Shown here in pieces: positions 8,669-18,621 of a stretch of 64,000 nucleotides of DNA. A program made the position numbers and the translations under genes. The DNA is taken from IMG/VR virus record IMGVR_UViG_3300034284_002720, positions 21,371 through 85,370 of that record; one strand, 5' to 3'. The notes below the pieces were generated by a model that was not told the DNA's origin, did no database searches, and worked only from the letters and a program-made list of their open reading frames with translations. Each line of letters begins with the position of its first letter. Within the stretch, counting starts at the first letter, position 1. The DNA is from a virus.

Positions 8669-9138
8669 ATAAAGGAAAGCCGCCAATTGAAAGTTATTTG
8701 TGTCTGAGGAGTTTTGGATATTCCTGGGAAAGTTGCCATGCTGTATAAGTCCCCGTTCTGCATGACCAGCGCCATTTCGTTCAAGTCGTATCCGTTTCCC
8801 TCGTCAAAAGCGACCACCGAGGTGAATATCACCTGCGTCCCAGTGGCCGCATCTATATTTGCCACCACAGGCTTGTTCACCCTGGCGGCTCCAAAGAGAC
8901 CGTTCCTGTCGGCCGATACCATCTTAGGCACGCCGCCCGTGGTTCCTCCGTCGCCGAATATCATTCTGTTTATGAAGAAATCAAAGTCGTCTCCTATCAT
9001 GTTTGCAAGCGAAAGTGCCAATGCCTCTCTTCCCGTCTGCAATATCGTGTTTCGGAATTCTATGATCTCTTTTTCACCACCCCTATGCTCCAGAATTGCC
9101 TGGACATCCCCTCTACATTTCATCTTTTCTTCGTTCAT
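8665..9138 (-). CDS. conserved phage tail-associated protein
   Basis: 157 aa. Contains MIFGDGGTTGGVPKMV and a terminal TQITFNWRLSFI strand, a pattern I associate with small proteins encoded next to gpI/tail-fibre genes in many myoviruses; no specific family name can be given. The central part (about 85-150) is a beta-rich region VVANIDAATGTQVIFTSVV...NGYDLNEMALV. ATG at 9138 overlaps the stop of the large wedge protein (ATGA). Likely a fibre adaptor or trimeric baseplate appendage. Confidence 0.6.
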   Translation of the reverse strand: MNEEKMKCRGDVQAILEHRGGEKEIIEFRNTILQTGREALALSLANMIGDDFDFFINRMIFGDGGTTGGVPKMVSADRNGLFGAARVNKPVVANIDAATGTQVIFTSVVAFDEGNGYDLNEMALVMQNGDLYSMATFPGISKTPQTQITFNWRLSFI

Positions 9139-12100
9139 GTTTCCTCTCTGTATTCTATCTGGAATTCTATGTCCTCTTTTTGTCCAACCATGTCGATCTT
9201 CTCCCCAGAGTTGGCCGAGTTAAGCATAGACACGGTTCCGGCCAAGGCGTTGTCTTGAACCACCTTGATCGTTCCCTTTCCGGATCTATCTACCATCTCA
9301 AACACATTCGCTGGAACCGACGGGATGTGCCGTTCGGAGACCGAAAGACCAAGCTTTGAAAACTTATAGACCAAGAAGTTTATGTCTTGGCCATCCAAGG
9401 TGTAATTTCCCATCGGTCCGTCTAGTGTCAATCTGGCTCCATCTATCTCCGAAATAGAATAGTATTTTTGGTCAAATAACACCAAGAAGTTTTCCTTAAT
9501 ATTGTCGGATCTTATGTTGTTGGGATCCTTACTTGCACCGTTGGATATCAAAAGTCGCTCCTCTATGTTGGCATCAGCGTTTAATACTATTCCCTCATAG
9601 CCGAACTGTCCGACCTTGTTTTCCACCACCCTTCTGTAAACCTTTATGTTCTGGCCCCCCACAGATCCCTCATCGTACCCCTCAATATAAAATCCATTCT
9701 CATCGCCGCCCTTGAATGACTTTATTTTGTATCTTCTGGTCTCGTCCGGCCATCCGAGGTAAACATAATCTCCTATGGCCAAAACATTTCTCATTTCTAT
9801 TTCTGGCCAATTGATTTCCACAAAACCGTATTTAGACACAGTTTTTGTTCCCGAATTCAAACTTTTTACCACATCCCCGTCTTTTAAAAGCTGCCATCCT
9901 ACTATCGGCGACGATGGCGATTCATCCCCCAGCAGCAACGATCCATCTGGCATGATATTTTGAATCGCATACTCTTTGTCATCATGTCTGAATTTCCAAA
10001 CAGAAGAAGCTGAAAGCCCCTCATCAATATCGTGTTGTGTCGTTATCCCAAGCATCCAAAAGTCTGCGTTTTCATCATTGAAAGTAACCTTGTCCGATTG
10101 AGCTATGTCCACATTCAAATCTGCAATCTTGTTGGATATTCTGTATTCAAATAATGGACCAATCGCCAATTCATTTACGGATCCATAAATTTCGGCCGAG
10201 TTTCTGCTAAACCTTGAGATCGTGTAGTTCGCAACCACATTCCCCAGAACCTCCAGCAGATTTCCACTGTCAAAAGGATCGGATTCTGCAAAACCGGTGT
10301 TGATGTTTTTGAACTCAAATCCTTGCGTCTTATTTTGGAAGCTTGCGTTATTCATTTCGTCTTCTGTGTTTATGCTAGAAGACTGGAGTACGATCCTCTG
10401 ATTGCAAATGCTCCCGGTCCCGTCGGGAACGACCACGGACATGCTGGCAAGCGCCTCCCTCTTGATGTTCTGCATCTCTCTGCGATCCATGTCTCTGTTG
10501 AATATGTTCTGGCCCTCTCCCGCGAGAATGGTGTCCTCTGCCGAATATGTGACTAGAGCCTCTATTCTCTCCTCGTTTGTCTTGATGAATTCATTAACAG
10601 ATCCTGAAAAATTGAATGAATGGACTACGGCATGGAGCGGCATGAATTCCTCCACTACCCTTTTTGCCTCTTGCAAGCTGTCGTTTGAAAGCCTCTCCAC
10701 CTCAAGGTCTAAGTTGTACTTGCTGCTCTGGCACTGGCCGCAAGGATCTGTAAATTCCTTGTCTATGTCACACGGGTTGAAACTATCACGCTTGGATCCG
10801 TTATATTCATCCATGTTGTAAGCATTTTCGCTGTATGGAAACTCCGTCCTTATTCTCCCCCACACAATAGGATCTGCCAGAGGATGTCTTACGGGAACCA
10901 CAAGATCAAAAAGATCATCATCCTCTTCTATCAAACGCGTGTTCCAGTTTTTCGGAGGATAACTCTGACTCCTTTCGTCCCTGTCGTCCATTAAAGGCAG
11001 CTGCCTTATGTACTCATCGACGCTTCGCTCGCCCGAGGGAATTTCCCTGATTTTGTACATTATCCTTATTGAGTCGCCCAATTGCAACTCGGCACCAACC
11101 CAAGCCATTTCATCGCCTGATATATTGACATAGGATTCGACCCAGTTCTCCGCAGGAAGTTCTGGGCGTAGTGACTCCCACTCCGATCCCTCGCCCGCTT
11201 TCCTTATCCAAATCTCAAAGTCTAAGTCCACTGGAAGAAGGGCGTTTTTAGACAGCCTGAAGACTGAATTGCCCTCATATTTAAAGTGCTCTTGAAAGGT
11301 ATATTTTGAAACCACCTGCCACAGCTTGGTAATTTTCAAGAACTTCATCCCAGCGTCCGAGAACGCCTCTTTTAGTCCGACTATGCTTCCCTTCTTCTTG
11401 AAGTTCGGTATTGCCTTTTTTATCTGCCTTCTCCACAAGGTAGGATCGTTGGACTTAAGACTCAAATTGAAAAAATTTGAAAGAAGCGGGAGAAGCTGTT
11501 CGTGGGTAGCGTTGGAATCAAGAAGGTCTATTATTTGATTCGCCATGTTTTCTAGGAATGTGAATCCCGCCGCCACCGCACCGTTTAAACCTTTCATCAC
11601 CCTAGGGGTCAAGTCCGTGTCTGATATTACCGTCTTGAACATTTCCGGCGTATACCGATCCAAAAGCGTCTCGTATTTTTCTGGATTTGTAAAATGCGTC
11701 GGTATGCTTGTAGTTACAAGCGTGCTTCCGTCCAATGAAAAAAACATATGGGCGGAAACAGTGTCTCCAACAAGGTTGGGCATCCAAGACCAGCAAATGA
11801 AATAATCGCCCTCTCTGCATCCGCTCGTGTCCCATTCAAGTTCAAACTTGCCCTCTATTATTTCGTTGCCTTCTTCGTAGGGAGCAAGGATATTGTCACC
11901 CTCCGTCTTTGCTCTCAATTCGGTCGGAACCAAAGAAGGATTGAGCCAAGCCGGGAACAGCTCTCCGGTCTTAGGATCTTTGTAGCCACCGAAAACCTTT
12001 ACCGGGGTGGCCTCTTTGTAGAAAAACTGTGATGTGGACTTGGAACTGTCAAGCTTGGATTTCAAAAATTCAAGCCGCTCCATGGAATTTTCCGTCGGGG

Positions 12101-12668
12101 CGTCCGCAGGATCTTGAGGAGAGGAAAATCTGAAGAAGTCCAGAGGTGACAAACCAAGCTCAATCCCGGCAGATTCAAGAACCCATCCCGTTTCTATATT
12201 CTCTATTCCTTCATCTACAAATAAATATGCTCCTCTCACCAACTTGTCTGAACTGTTAGCATCCTCTGCCCTCGTCCATGGCCCTGTTTTTGCAACATAT
12301 ATCCCATTGTCACTTCTTTCAACTTGATCCTTAACCAGAACCCGTTCACCCTCAACAATGTACACACCGTCTATTTCTTGCTCGCCCACCAGGATTATTT
12401 CTTCCGTTGTGGCAACACGAACGCTTTTTTTGGCCTTCAAGCATATTTGTCGCTTTAAAGCTTCGTATTGATTTTTAAGTTCAGCATCCGCTGTTTCGTG
12501 CTGGTATTCTCTTGCAGTAGAATCTGTGAACTCTCTGTTCACGAAATATATGGTTACATTCTTTATCTGATACGGAGTGCGTAGACATCCCTCGCCGTCT
12601 CTAGTCTCGAGGACGAACTTTGCCTTTTCGGAAATTTTCACGCTTTCTTTGCCCACTGTTTTAATCAT
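9135..12668 (-). CDS. large baseplate wedge/tail protein I-like fusion
   Basis: 1177 aa. Residues about 82-185 hold a module with VRVATTEEI, RVLVKDQ, NGIYVAKTGPWTRAED and GWVL, found in many phage fibre proteins. Residues about 330-450 (a Leu-rich stretch, then TLWRRQIKKAIPNFKKKG and GLKEAF) resemble P2 gpI / T4 gp7-type wedge proteins, which position the baseplate arms. The rest is beta-rich with two long segments (about 480-700 and 800-1177). It follows the gp6/gpJ homologue directly, the expected position of gpI. The size is much larger than P2 gpI, so fibre-like domains appear fused to the wedge core. Confidence 0.75.
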   Translation of the reverse strand: MIKTVGKESVKISEKAKFVLETRDGEGCLRTPYQIKNVTIYFVNREFTDSTAREYQHETADAELKNQYEALKRQICLKAKKSVRVATTEEIILVGEQEIDGVYIVEGERVLVKDQVERSDNGIYVAKTGPWTRAEDANSSDKLVRGAYLFVDEGIENIETGWVLESAGIELGLSPLDFFRFSSPQDPADAPTENSMERLEFLKSKLDSSKSTSQFFYKEATPVKVFGGYKDPKTGELFPAWLNPSLVPTELRAKTEGDNILAPYEEGNEIIEGKFELEWDTSGCREGDYFICWSWMPNLVGDTVSAHMFFSLDGSTLVTTSIPTHFTNPEKYETLLDRYTPEMFKTVISDTDLTPRVMKGLNGAVAAGFTFLENMANQIIDLLDSNATHEQLLPLLSNFFNLSLKSNDPTLWRRQIKKAIPNFKKKGSIVGLKEAFSDAGMKFLKITKLWQVVSKYTFQEHFKYEGNSVFRLSKNALLPVDLDFEIWIRKAGEGSEWESLRPELPAENWVESYVNISGDEMAWVGAELQLGDSIRIMYKIREIPSGERSVDEYIRQLPLMDDRDERSQSYPPKNWNTRLIEEDDDLFDLVVPVRHPLADPIVWGRIRTEFPYSENAYNMDEYNGSKRDSFNPCDIDKEFTDPCGQCQSSKYNLDLEVERLSNDSLQEAKRVVEEFMPLHAVVHSFNFSGSVNEFIKTNEERIEALVTYSAEDTILAGEGQNIFNRDMDRREMQNIKREALASMSVVVPDGTGSICNQRIVLQSSSINTEDEMNNASFQNKTQGFEFKNINTGFAESDPFDSGNLLEVLGNVVANYTISRFSRNSAEIYGSVNELAIGPLFEYRISNKIADLNVDIAQSDKVTFNDENADFWMLGITTQHDIDEGLSASSVWKFRHDDKEYAIQNIMPDGSLLLGDESPSSPIVGWQLLKDGDVVKSLNSGTKTVSKYGFVEINWPEIEMRNVLAIGDYVYLGWPDETRRYKIKSFKGGDENGFYIEGYDEGSVGGQNIKVYRRVVENKVGQFGYEGIVLNADANIEERLLISNGASKDPNNIRSDNIKENFLVLFDQKYYSISEIDGARLTLDGPMGNYTLDGQDINFLVYKFSKLGLSVSERHIPSVPANVFEMVDRSGKGTIKVVQDNALAGTVSMLNSANSGEKIDMVGQKEDIEFQIEYREET

Positions 12669-12674
12669 TCATCC

Positions 12675-14249
12675 TCATTCATACATGAAAGCCACTTCTA
12701 TTGATCCCGGCCTTATTATCTCAAAGAACTTCGCAGTCACCAAAGAACCTGAGTTATTTGGATAATTTGTTGTGAATGTTATTTCAAACCCCTCGGCCTG
12801 CTTAACAGACGACAGATTTTTAACAAGGTCACTGTCCTTCAGATATTGTCCGAATTCCCAATTCTGCAAACCAAAGAAGTCTTGTATGCTGTTTTCTATG
12901 TTTACTCTTATTTCCTGCTCAAACTTCTTGTTAATCTTTGACAGTACCACCTCTACCGACACATCAACCTCAATTACTTGGCCATCTTTTATGCAGATGT
13001 AGTCAGTTATCATTTTTTTTGTTTCTAGGAGATTCGCGAGTTCTTGCTTCAGTCCATCGCTTGCCTCCTGGAGACCGGAGTTCCCGTTTCTGGCAAGAAC
13101 ATAAATATCCACTACATTGCCAGCGCAGCCATGATTGCGGAGTACGGCCGTTGACTTACCTATCTGTCCATAGTATGGAGTGACAAATTGATCCGCCAGA
13201 GTTTTATAATCAAGCCCTGTTACCGCCCTGTCTTGCGTCCTGAGATAGGCCGGAAGCTTGCGGCGTATGTCCTCTATAGAGTCCCCGTCATAGCCGTGGT
13301 CTCCCTTGGTATAATTAGAAAAAGTGACGGGAACATTAGAACTAAGTCCAAAAACAGTCGCTTGGCTCTGATACTCCACATACCCAGTGACTATGTTGCC
13401 CCTAACTCCTCCTCCCGTTCTGGCTTTTATTTCTATCTGCGAACCGTTTGGAGGAGAAAGGCCTGCCCTGTTATTGCCAAACATTATGTAGGCCCTGTAG
13501 GAGGAGTCCAACTCCACTCTGTATTCTCGTCGGGGCTGAGAATCACTGAAATATTCGACCCTCTCCCACAGTATTCCATCCACCTTCACGCTGATTGAGT
13601 CATATATGACAGAGTCTTTTGTGGTCTGGTAGGACTGAAGCGTCTGTCCAGTTCCTGTATAATTGTCTATAAATGTTCTGCCCTCAAGTCCGATCACGGA
13701 AGAATTCGTGTATGTTCCGGCGGGTATTATTATAGGCTCATCAAACATTGGGTTGTTTTTGGCATCTGCCGCAAATAGTTCTATTGATATAAGCCCATCT
13801 TCCGTGCCAACATCCACCGAGACTGGCGTAATTATTTCCAAGTCTATGTCTAGAGGATTATTTATTGTTGCTGTCCACATGGAACTTGAAGGAATTGGCG
13901 GGGTAGGCTTGAAGCCCACAAGTTGGCATAACCTGAAGGCATTGTCAGGTTCGGTCACCGTGTCAATGAATAGTTCGTTGACCATTTGATCCATCTTGAA
14001 AGACAGTGTGTCAGCCAAGAATGCCCAGTTTTCAACAAGCATTATGGCTATGGAACTTTCCACGAAGTCATTGAAGGCGTTGGGAATGACCGTTCCCGTC
14101 TCGCCGAACCTTTCCCTTATGAATTGAACAAGCCTTGTCTTGAGCGACCAAAAGTCCTGATTTGTGTAGTTAAGGCTGATTATCTTGTCGTTCTTTATCG
14201 GATTGGACTGAGAATATGGGGTTATTTCAAAAGGACAGTTTTCGGGCAT
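12675..14249 (-). CDS. baseplate wedge protein, gp6/gpJ family
   Basis: 524 aa. The N-terminal helix region (FWSLKTRLVQFIRERFG ... MLVENWAFLADTLSFK) and the following NELFIDTVTEPDNAFRLCQLVGFKP are characteristic of Baseplate_J / T4 gp6 proteins, which form the inner wedge ring. A central beta domain (about 110-330) and a C-terminal half with ALTGLDYKTLADQF-like text agree with the family. About 500 residues, usual for gpJ-like proteins. One nucleotide separates it from the gp25 gene, the conserved W-J order. Confidence 0.88.
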   Translation of the reverse strand: MPENCPFEITPYSQSNPIKNDKIISLNYTNQDFWSLKTRLVQFIRERFGETGTVIPNAFNDFVESSIAIMLVENWAFLADTLSFKMDQMVNELFIDTVTEPDNAFRLCQLVGFKPTPPIPSSSMWTATINNPLDIDLEIITPVSVDVGTEDGLISIELFAADAKNNPMFDEPIIIPAGTYTNSSVIGLEGRTFIDNYTGTGQTLQSYQTTKDSVIYDSISVKVDGILWERVEYFSDSQPRREYRVELDSSYRAYIMFGNNRAGLSPPNGSQIEIKARTGGGVRGNIVTGYVEYQSQATVFGLSSNVPVTFSNYTKGDHGYDGDSIEDIRRKLPAYLRTQDRAVTGLDYKTLADQFVTPYYGQIGKSTAVLRNHGCAGNVVDIYVLARNGNSGLQEASDGLKQELANLLETKKMITDYICIKDGQVIEVDVSVEVVLSKINKKFEQEIRVNIENSIQDFFGLQNWEFGQYLKDSDLVKNLSSVKQAEGFEITFTTNYPNNSGSLVTAKFFEIIRPGSIEVAFMYE

Positions 14250-14250
14250 C

Positions 14251-14676
14251 TTATTGGCCTCCGAGAGGTATTTCTAATTTAAGTTCTTGGACACTCTGTA
14301 TGTTATTAAAGTCCGAAAACAAAATTCTTATGAGAAGTATGTGCCCAATATCCTCCTTTTTGTCCGAGTCGCTCAAGGAAGGCCCAATACTGTCGTACGA
14401 GTTTGTGACATCTATCTGCGTAACCGCTATTCTAGGTTCCCATTTTCTTATTGAATCGGCTATTGCTTGTTTTACATTTTCGACTACTATTGAATCGTTG
14501 GGTTCAAAGAAAAACTGTTTTAGTGGAGTTCCGAATTCGGGAAGCATGACCCGCTCCCCAGGTTCCGTAAGGAGCAGAACAAGCAGATCGGATTTTACTT
14601 GATTTACCCCTCCTTGGGTTCTCAGAAGTCCCAAGGGGTGTCTTGTGATCGGGTATGGAAGTCCTAGAAAAGACAT
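14251..14676 (-). CDS. baseplate wedge protein, gp25/gpW family
   Basis: 141 aa, the usual length of the GPW/gp25 family. Diagnostic features: GGVNQVKSDLLVLLLTEPGERVMLPEFGTPL, split here as GGVNQVKSDLL and TEPGERVMLPEFG, followed by a helix and the EPRIAVTQI strand. gp25 is the conserved wedge component that initiates sheath assembly. T4 gp25 was once called a lysozyme, but no catalytic residues are apparent here. It lies directly between spike (upstream) and gp6 (downstream), as in P2, Mu and contractile injection systems. Confidence 0.93.
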   Translation of the reverse strand: MSFLGLPYPITRHPLGLLRTQGGVNQVKSDLLVLLLTEPGERVMLPEFGTPLKQFFFEPNDSIVVENVKQAIADSIRKWEPRIAVTQIDVTNSYDSIGPSLSDSDKKEDIGHILLIRILFSDFNNIQSVQELKLEIPLGGQ

Positions 14677-14677
14677 A

Positions 14678-16801
14678 TCAGTTACCTATGTAAGGGGGAG
14701 GGCAGTTTACGCCGTCGCATTTCTGCATCATGCTAAGCATGCTTATGCAAGGTGCTTCTAGCGAGGCCGAGGCAAAAACTCTGTCGCTTGCGACGAGCCT
14801 TGATGTCTTAGTTATGGGGTCTGTCAAGAGAACCGCCACTTGTCCGACGCAAGGCACGCATTCCATACTCTCCGAATCAGGAGGCGGAGGGCAATCTTTT
14901 CCCGCCATCAATAGTATGAACTTGTCCGCCAAGAATGCATGGATTTCCGCCTTATTAAAGTAAAAATTGCAAGACCAGTGCACCGAGTGTTGGGACGCAA
15001 GGGTTATCCAGTTTCTTGGGCCAAGGCATCCTCCCTTGCAAAAATCGTCTTTCGGCGTTGTTTCTCCAACCCCTACGACTGTGACATGGTCTCCCTCAGT
15101 CATGCAGATGTAATCGCCTCCGGCACGAATGAAGATGTATCCGCAATAATCACTTTCTTGCATTCTTATAAAATGAGGCCCACAACAAGCGTCGTACTGA
15201 GGCGCGGTTATCTGGATATATTGGGTCTGTGTATCTTTTTGGTGATTGTCGTCCGCCATCATCATTTCCAAACCGTATCCTGTCCTTATCCTTACAAATG
15301 CATTTGTGGCCTTGTTGATGGGCATCCCTCCCTCTCTTCTTTTGGGACCACACTGATCGTTATTCTCGTCAATCATTTGAATGATGTGGTTTGAGGTGCT
15401 GTGGAGTTCTATCCCTCTCCTTGGGCCTGCCTTGCAGCTTTCCCCTTGGGTGTCGTCATTCATCTCTATTCTGTTGCCTGTGGCAGTGAGGAGTCTGATG
15501 AAATTTTCATCGCCTCTTGTGTTGGGCAACCCGTCCGGCTCTACATCGCTGATCATTATCTGATGGCCGTGAGCCGACTTCCATGTTGTTTTGCCTTTGA
15601 AGACCTTGTCGCATCCATAATCAAACATTTGAATGCCCCGCTCCCAGTTGTTCTTGCCCTTGGGTTCGTTCACCGAGTCATCCATCCAGAATGTATGTCC
15701 GCTCAATGAGGTCATTTGTATTCCGGATTGCGGAAGCGTAGTCTTGTCTACCTTGTTATTTTGAGGATTGCCGGGACCTGTATATGGTCGGCATTCACTT
15801 CTGTGTTTAAAATAAGGATTTGCACACTGTCCCTCAGAACTTCCTCCCCCGCTTGATCCGCTTGCACCACCACCGCCTATCATCATCACACTTGGAGAAA
15901 CGGGAGTGTTATCGCCTTGCACATTTGCTGGACACTGGTCAGGCTGCTCTATGGGCTCGTCTCCCTCGTTGCACTTGCTGAAATCTCCGGATCCGCATCC
16001 ACACTTAGGATTTGCCCACTGGGCGGCAGGATGGACCCTGTCGTCCTTGAATATGAGGTGATTGCCTTGTGCCGACTTTATCTCTAACCTCTGCCAACGA
16101 AAATTACACTTGTAATTCCCATCCACCATCTTTATCATGTGCTTCTGAGGTGTCTTCCATCCATATATGTTTGGGTATGTTATCTTGTTTCTCGCCTCGG
16201 GATCGCTTTCAAAATCATTGATTGAATCTATGTCTATCCCGTTGTAGTTCTCTGTATTCCAAGGGGGAAACACTTGTGTTTCGTCAGGACCCAAAAGATA
16301 CCCTCCCCGGTGGCCTCTGTGGATTTTTTCATATTCAGGAACGGGAAAGTTCCATCCGGGTGACCTGTCCCTATCCCATGTGGTTCCGAGATAATATGGC
16401 CACTGCCTGTTCCCAGCCTCAAATATTAAGCACAGTTTTGATCCGGCTGGCGGAACCCAGGTACAGCCCGAGTCGTCAAAACCACCTTGATTAGAAATCG
16501 GATACGCCCAAGGGAGTGAGTCTACTTGACTGTTCATCATGTGCTGCAAAGGACTGAAATATCTGACCCTTCCCATTTTCCATGGGTCTATTGTGCTTAT
16601 ACAAATTGCCGTGTGCATACCATATATCGCCTCTTGTTGGGCCGGTATGTCCACATTATCCTTAACTACAGTCGTAACTAATGATCTTACTCCATAACCC
16701 ATGTCAGAAAATCGCTCCTCTACTTGAGCGAGTCTCTGCTCTATCATCTGTATGTTTTCAGGAATGGAACTATAATCTGACCTTATTTTATTATCTGCCA
16801 T
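14678..16801 (-). CDS. baseplate spike/central hub protein, gp5/gpV-like
   Basis: 707 aa. Residues about 60-150 form the OB-fold of phage baseplate V proteins: MHTAICISTIDPWKMGRVRY, SLPWAYPISNQGG, WVPPAGSKLCLIFEAG and WPYYLGTTWD. The rest is a long repeated beta region with many HMIKMVDG, HTFWMDDS, HQIMISD, NRIEMNDD, HIIQMIDE and LEMMMADD units, each a strand ending in an acidic turn. This is the pattern of a beta-helical spike (VgrG/gp5C). No lysozyme domain is seen. Cys-rich loops (about 275-295) could bind metal. ATG at 16801 with AAGGA 7 nt upstream. Confidence 0.88.
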   Translation of the reverse strand: MADNKIRSDYSSIPENIQMIEQRLAQVEERFSDMGYGVRSLVTTVVKDNVDIPAQQEAIYGMHTAICISTIDPWKMGRVRYFSPLQHMMNSQVDSLPWAYPISNQGGFDDSGCTWVPPAGSKLCLIFEAGNRQWPYYLGTTWDRDRSPGWNFPVPEYEKIHRGHRGGYLLGPDETQVFPPWNTENYNGIDIDSINDFESDPEARNKITYPNIYGWKTPQKHMIKMVDGNYKCNFRWQRLEIKSAQGNHLIFKDDRVHPAAQWANPKCGCGSGDFSKCNEGDEPIEQPDQCPANVQGDNTPVSPSVMMIGGGGASGSSGGGSSEGQCANPYFKHRSECRPYTGPGNPQNNKVDKTTLPQSGIQMTSLSGHTFWMDDSVNEPKGKNNWERGIQMFDYGCDKVFKGKTTWKSAHGHQIMISDVEPDGLPNTRGDENFIRLLTATGNRIEMNDDTQGESCKAGPRRGIELHSTSNHIIQMIDENNDQCGPKRREGGMPINKATNAFVRIRTGYGLEMMMADDNHQKDTQTQYIQITAPQYDACCGPHFIRMQESDYCGYIFIRAGGDYICMTEGDHVTVVGVGETTPKDDFCKGGCLGPRNWITLASQHSVHWSCNFYFNKAEIHAFLADKFILLMAGKDCPPPPDSESMECVPCVGQVAVLLTDPITKTSRLVASDRVFASASLEAPCISMLSMMQKCDGVNCPPPYIGN

Positions 16802-16811
16802 ATATTAATCC

Positions 16812-18299
16812 TTAGCTCGGACCTCCGCTCCCCGCTCCGCCAAGTGGCTCTCCAACAGGAACATCCACGCCCGGCAAGGCGAGGAGCAACTTTAAAGTAG
16901 TTGTATAAGATCCTGATTGAATGGAGTGATTTATTCCTTCTACCATCCATTTTCTGTTGCTCATGATCGGATTACACCCGGGCTCTGCGAGCCAAACTCC
17001 ACAACCATCACCTCCCAAATGAAATGGATTTATTGCAACTATTGAAACATGTTTCCCTTTCGCCATTTGACAAAACATAGGCCTAGGATCCCCCAGTATT
17101 TTTAAATCGGCCCTCATTCCTTGACCATTTGAAGATATTCTTCCCGCAAGAAAATGTGCCCTTTGAGACTTCATCAATTCTTTCCATGCATTTTTGGGTC
17201 CATAGGATTCCCAAGCTTGTTGAGTTATTGTTAATTGTTGTTGCAAACCAACCTCATTGCCACAATCTCCATCTTTTCCACTTACTTTGGCATCTATGTA
17301 ATTTTGATTTGCCGTGTTCCCGGGACCGGATGTTCCTCCGCCGGCCAAAAAATTTGATTGTGCGTTTGTCCAATTAAATTTAGGAGTAAATTCTATCACC
17401 GTACTGCACTTTCCTCCATTGACTATAAAAGTTCCAAGATTTGAATCCACATCACTTTTATTACAAGCATTAAATTCTGCTTTCAATACGTCCGGAAAAA
17501 TAACCAATGTGTTGGGTTCTGTCGGCCACCACGCCAACGCAAGGCCCGATCCTTCGGCAGTCCCATCATTTATTCTATATGGCTCTAACCATTTTACTAT
17601 GATCGCAAGCCTATTTGAATTGTCTCCTTGCCAATAAACTTTCGGCCCGCCTTTTCCGTATCCCTTCCAATCAAATTCTGTGTCTACGAATTTGCCGTCA
17701 GGTTGTTTTTTCATGAATCTGACATTAACTTGCGGTTCTTTAGAACACAAAGTCCTTATCGCAGTTTCTATGTCAATCGGGTTTTCTTGTGTTCCCCAAG
17801 TTTCATTGCTTCTCATTGATTCAAGTAGAGGTACGACAGTGGCCCCTGTTATCTTATATTTTATTTTTCCTTCGCTGTAATTTACATCCAAGTCTCTGAT
17901 GATAGTTCTAAAAGGAACAGACGGGACAACCCTTTTTTGGCCTTCGCATGTGATCATCGTCCATCCGAACTGGAATTTCATCTGAGTATCAAGGCCAACT
18001 CTATAGGGACACTTCACCAATGAATCTAAAATAGCGCCCATTCTGCCGCCGGATTCATCTAGAATTTCAACCTCAACAGTAGGCGTATCAGACCATCCGA
18101 TTTCAAAAGATTTTATGCAAGCCTTGTTCTCATTTGTGGGGTAGGATTTGTTGCCGACCGTTATCTGGTCTCCGTTGCCGATTTGCACCCAAACCCACGG
18201 GGCAAAACTCTCTGCTTGTTCTCTTGCCGGACCGGGCAATTGGAGCTCCCCACATGCGTAATTGGCCGCACATCCCGCCAGGCAGTTTTCACTAACCAT
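16812..18299 (-). CDS. baseplate hub protein, gpD/gp27-like
   Basis: 495 aa. Placed between the LysM/gp53-like gene and the spike gene, the position of gpD/gp27. Supporting text: SFEIGWSDTPTVEVEILDESG (here split as SFEIGWSDTP and VEVEILDESG), RTIIRDLDVNYSEGKIKYKI with ITGATVVPLLE, and a C-terminal WMVEGINHSIQSGSYTTTLKL strand typical of gpD proteins. The hub forms a pseudo-hexameric ring joining tube and spike. The first 25 residues are Cys-rich (C6, C10, C16), unusual for the family. Confidence 0.8.
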   Translation of the reverse strand: MVSENCLAGCAANYACGELQLPGPAREQAESFAPWVWVQIGNGDQITVGNKSYPTNENKACIKSFEIGWSDTPTVEVEILDESGGRMGAILDSLVKCPYRVGLDTQMKFQFGWTMITCEGQKRVVPSVPFRTIIRDLDVNYSEGKIKYKITGATVVPLLESMRSNETWGTQENPIDIETAIRTLCSKEPQVNVRFMKKQPDGKFVDTEFDWKGYGKGGPKVYWQGDNSNRLAIIVKWLEPYRINDGTAEGSGLALAWWPTEPNTLVIFPDVLKAEFNACNKSDVDSNLGTFIVNGGKCSTVIEFTPKFNWTNAQSNFLAGGGTSGPGNTANQNYIDAKVSGKDGDCGNEVGLQQQLTITQQAWESYGPKNAWKELMKSQRAHFLAGRISSNGQGMRADLKILGDPRPMFCQMAKGKHVSIVAINPFHLGGDGCGVWLAEPGCNPIMSNRKWMVEGINHSIQSGSYTTTLKLLLALPGVDVPVGEPLGGAGSGGPS

Positions 18300-18618
18300 A
18301 TATGTTTTCCGGTAGGACTATCGTCCTTCCCGCCTTAAATTCAAATATGTCCTTTATGCTGTTCACCTCCATTATCTTCCACCAAAAGTCTGGTAATCCA
18401 TATTTTTCCTTTGAAACCAGATCTGGTCTGAATTCCATTCCTGGGGGAATTACAGCAACCTTATCTCCACTAGATTCAACAAACTTATTTTTTTTGTATG
18501 TTTCAAATGTGATTATTTTTTCATCTGAATAATAGATAATTCTGCTGTCTGCATATCTGCTCACTCTGGTTACGAATTCCATAGCGCTTAAATTTGTGAA
18601 TTCTATTTTGTTGGCCAT
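18292..18618 (-). CDS. gp53/LysM-like baseplate protein
   Basis: 108 aa. The segment RPDLVSKEKYGLPDFWWKI ... INSIKD-like helix ... AGRTIVLP matches the LysM-like fold of T4 gp53 and gpX: 'L.S..YG.p..WW.I...N.i.d...l..G..i.iP'. In baseplates this module clamps wedges to the hub or sheath. The N-terminal 50 residues are a beta-rich extension. ATG at 18618; the gene end overlaps the hub gene by 8 nt, consistent with coupled synthesis. Confidence 0.8.
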   Translation of the reverse strand: MANKIEFTNLSAMEFVTRVSRYADSRIIYYSDEKIITFETYKKNKFVESSGDKVAVIPPGMEFRPDLVSKEKYGLPDFWWKIMEVNSIKDIFEFKAGRTIVLPENIYG

Positions 18619-18621
18619 CGT

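Noticed and set aside
14730-15709. Plus-strand frames opposite the spike gene
   Set aside because: Mirror images of the beta-repeat codons of the spike; not consistent with ribosome sites or neighbours.
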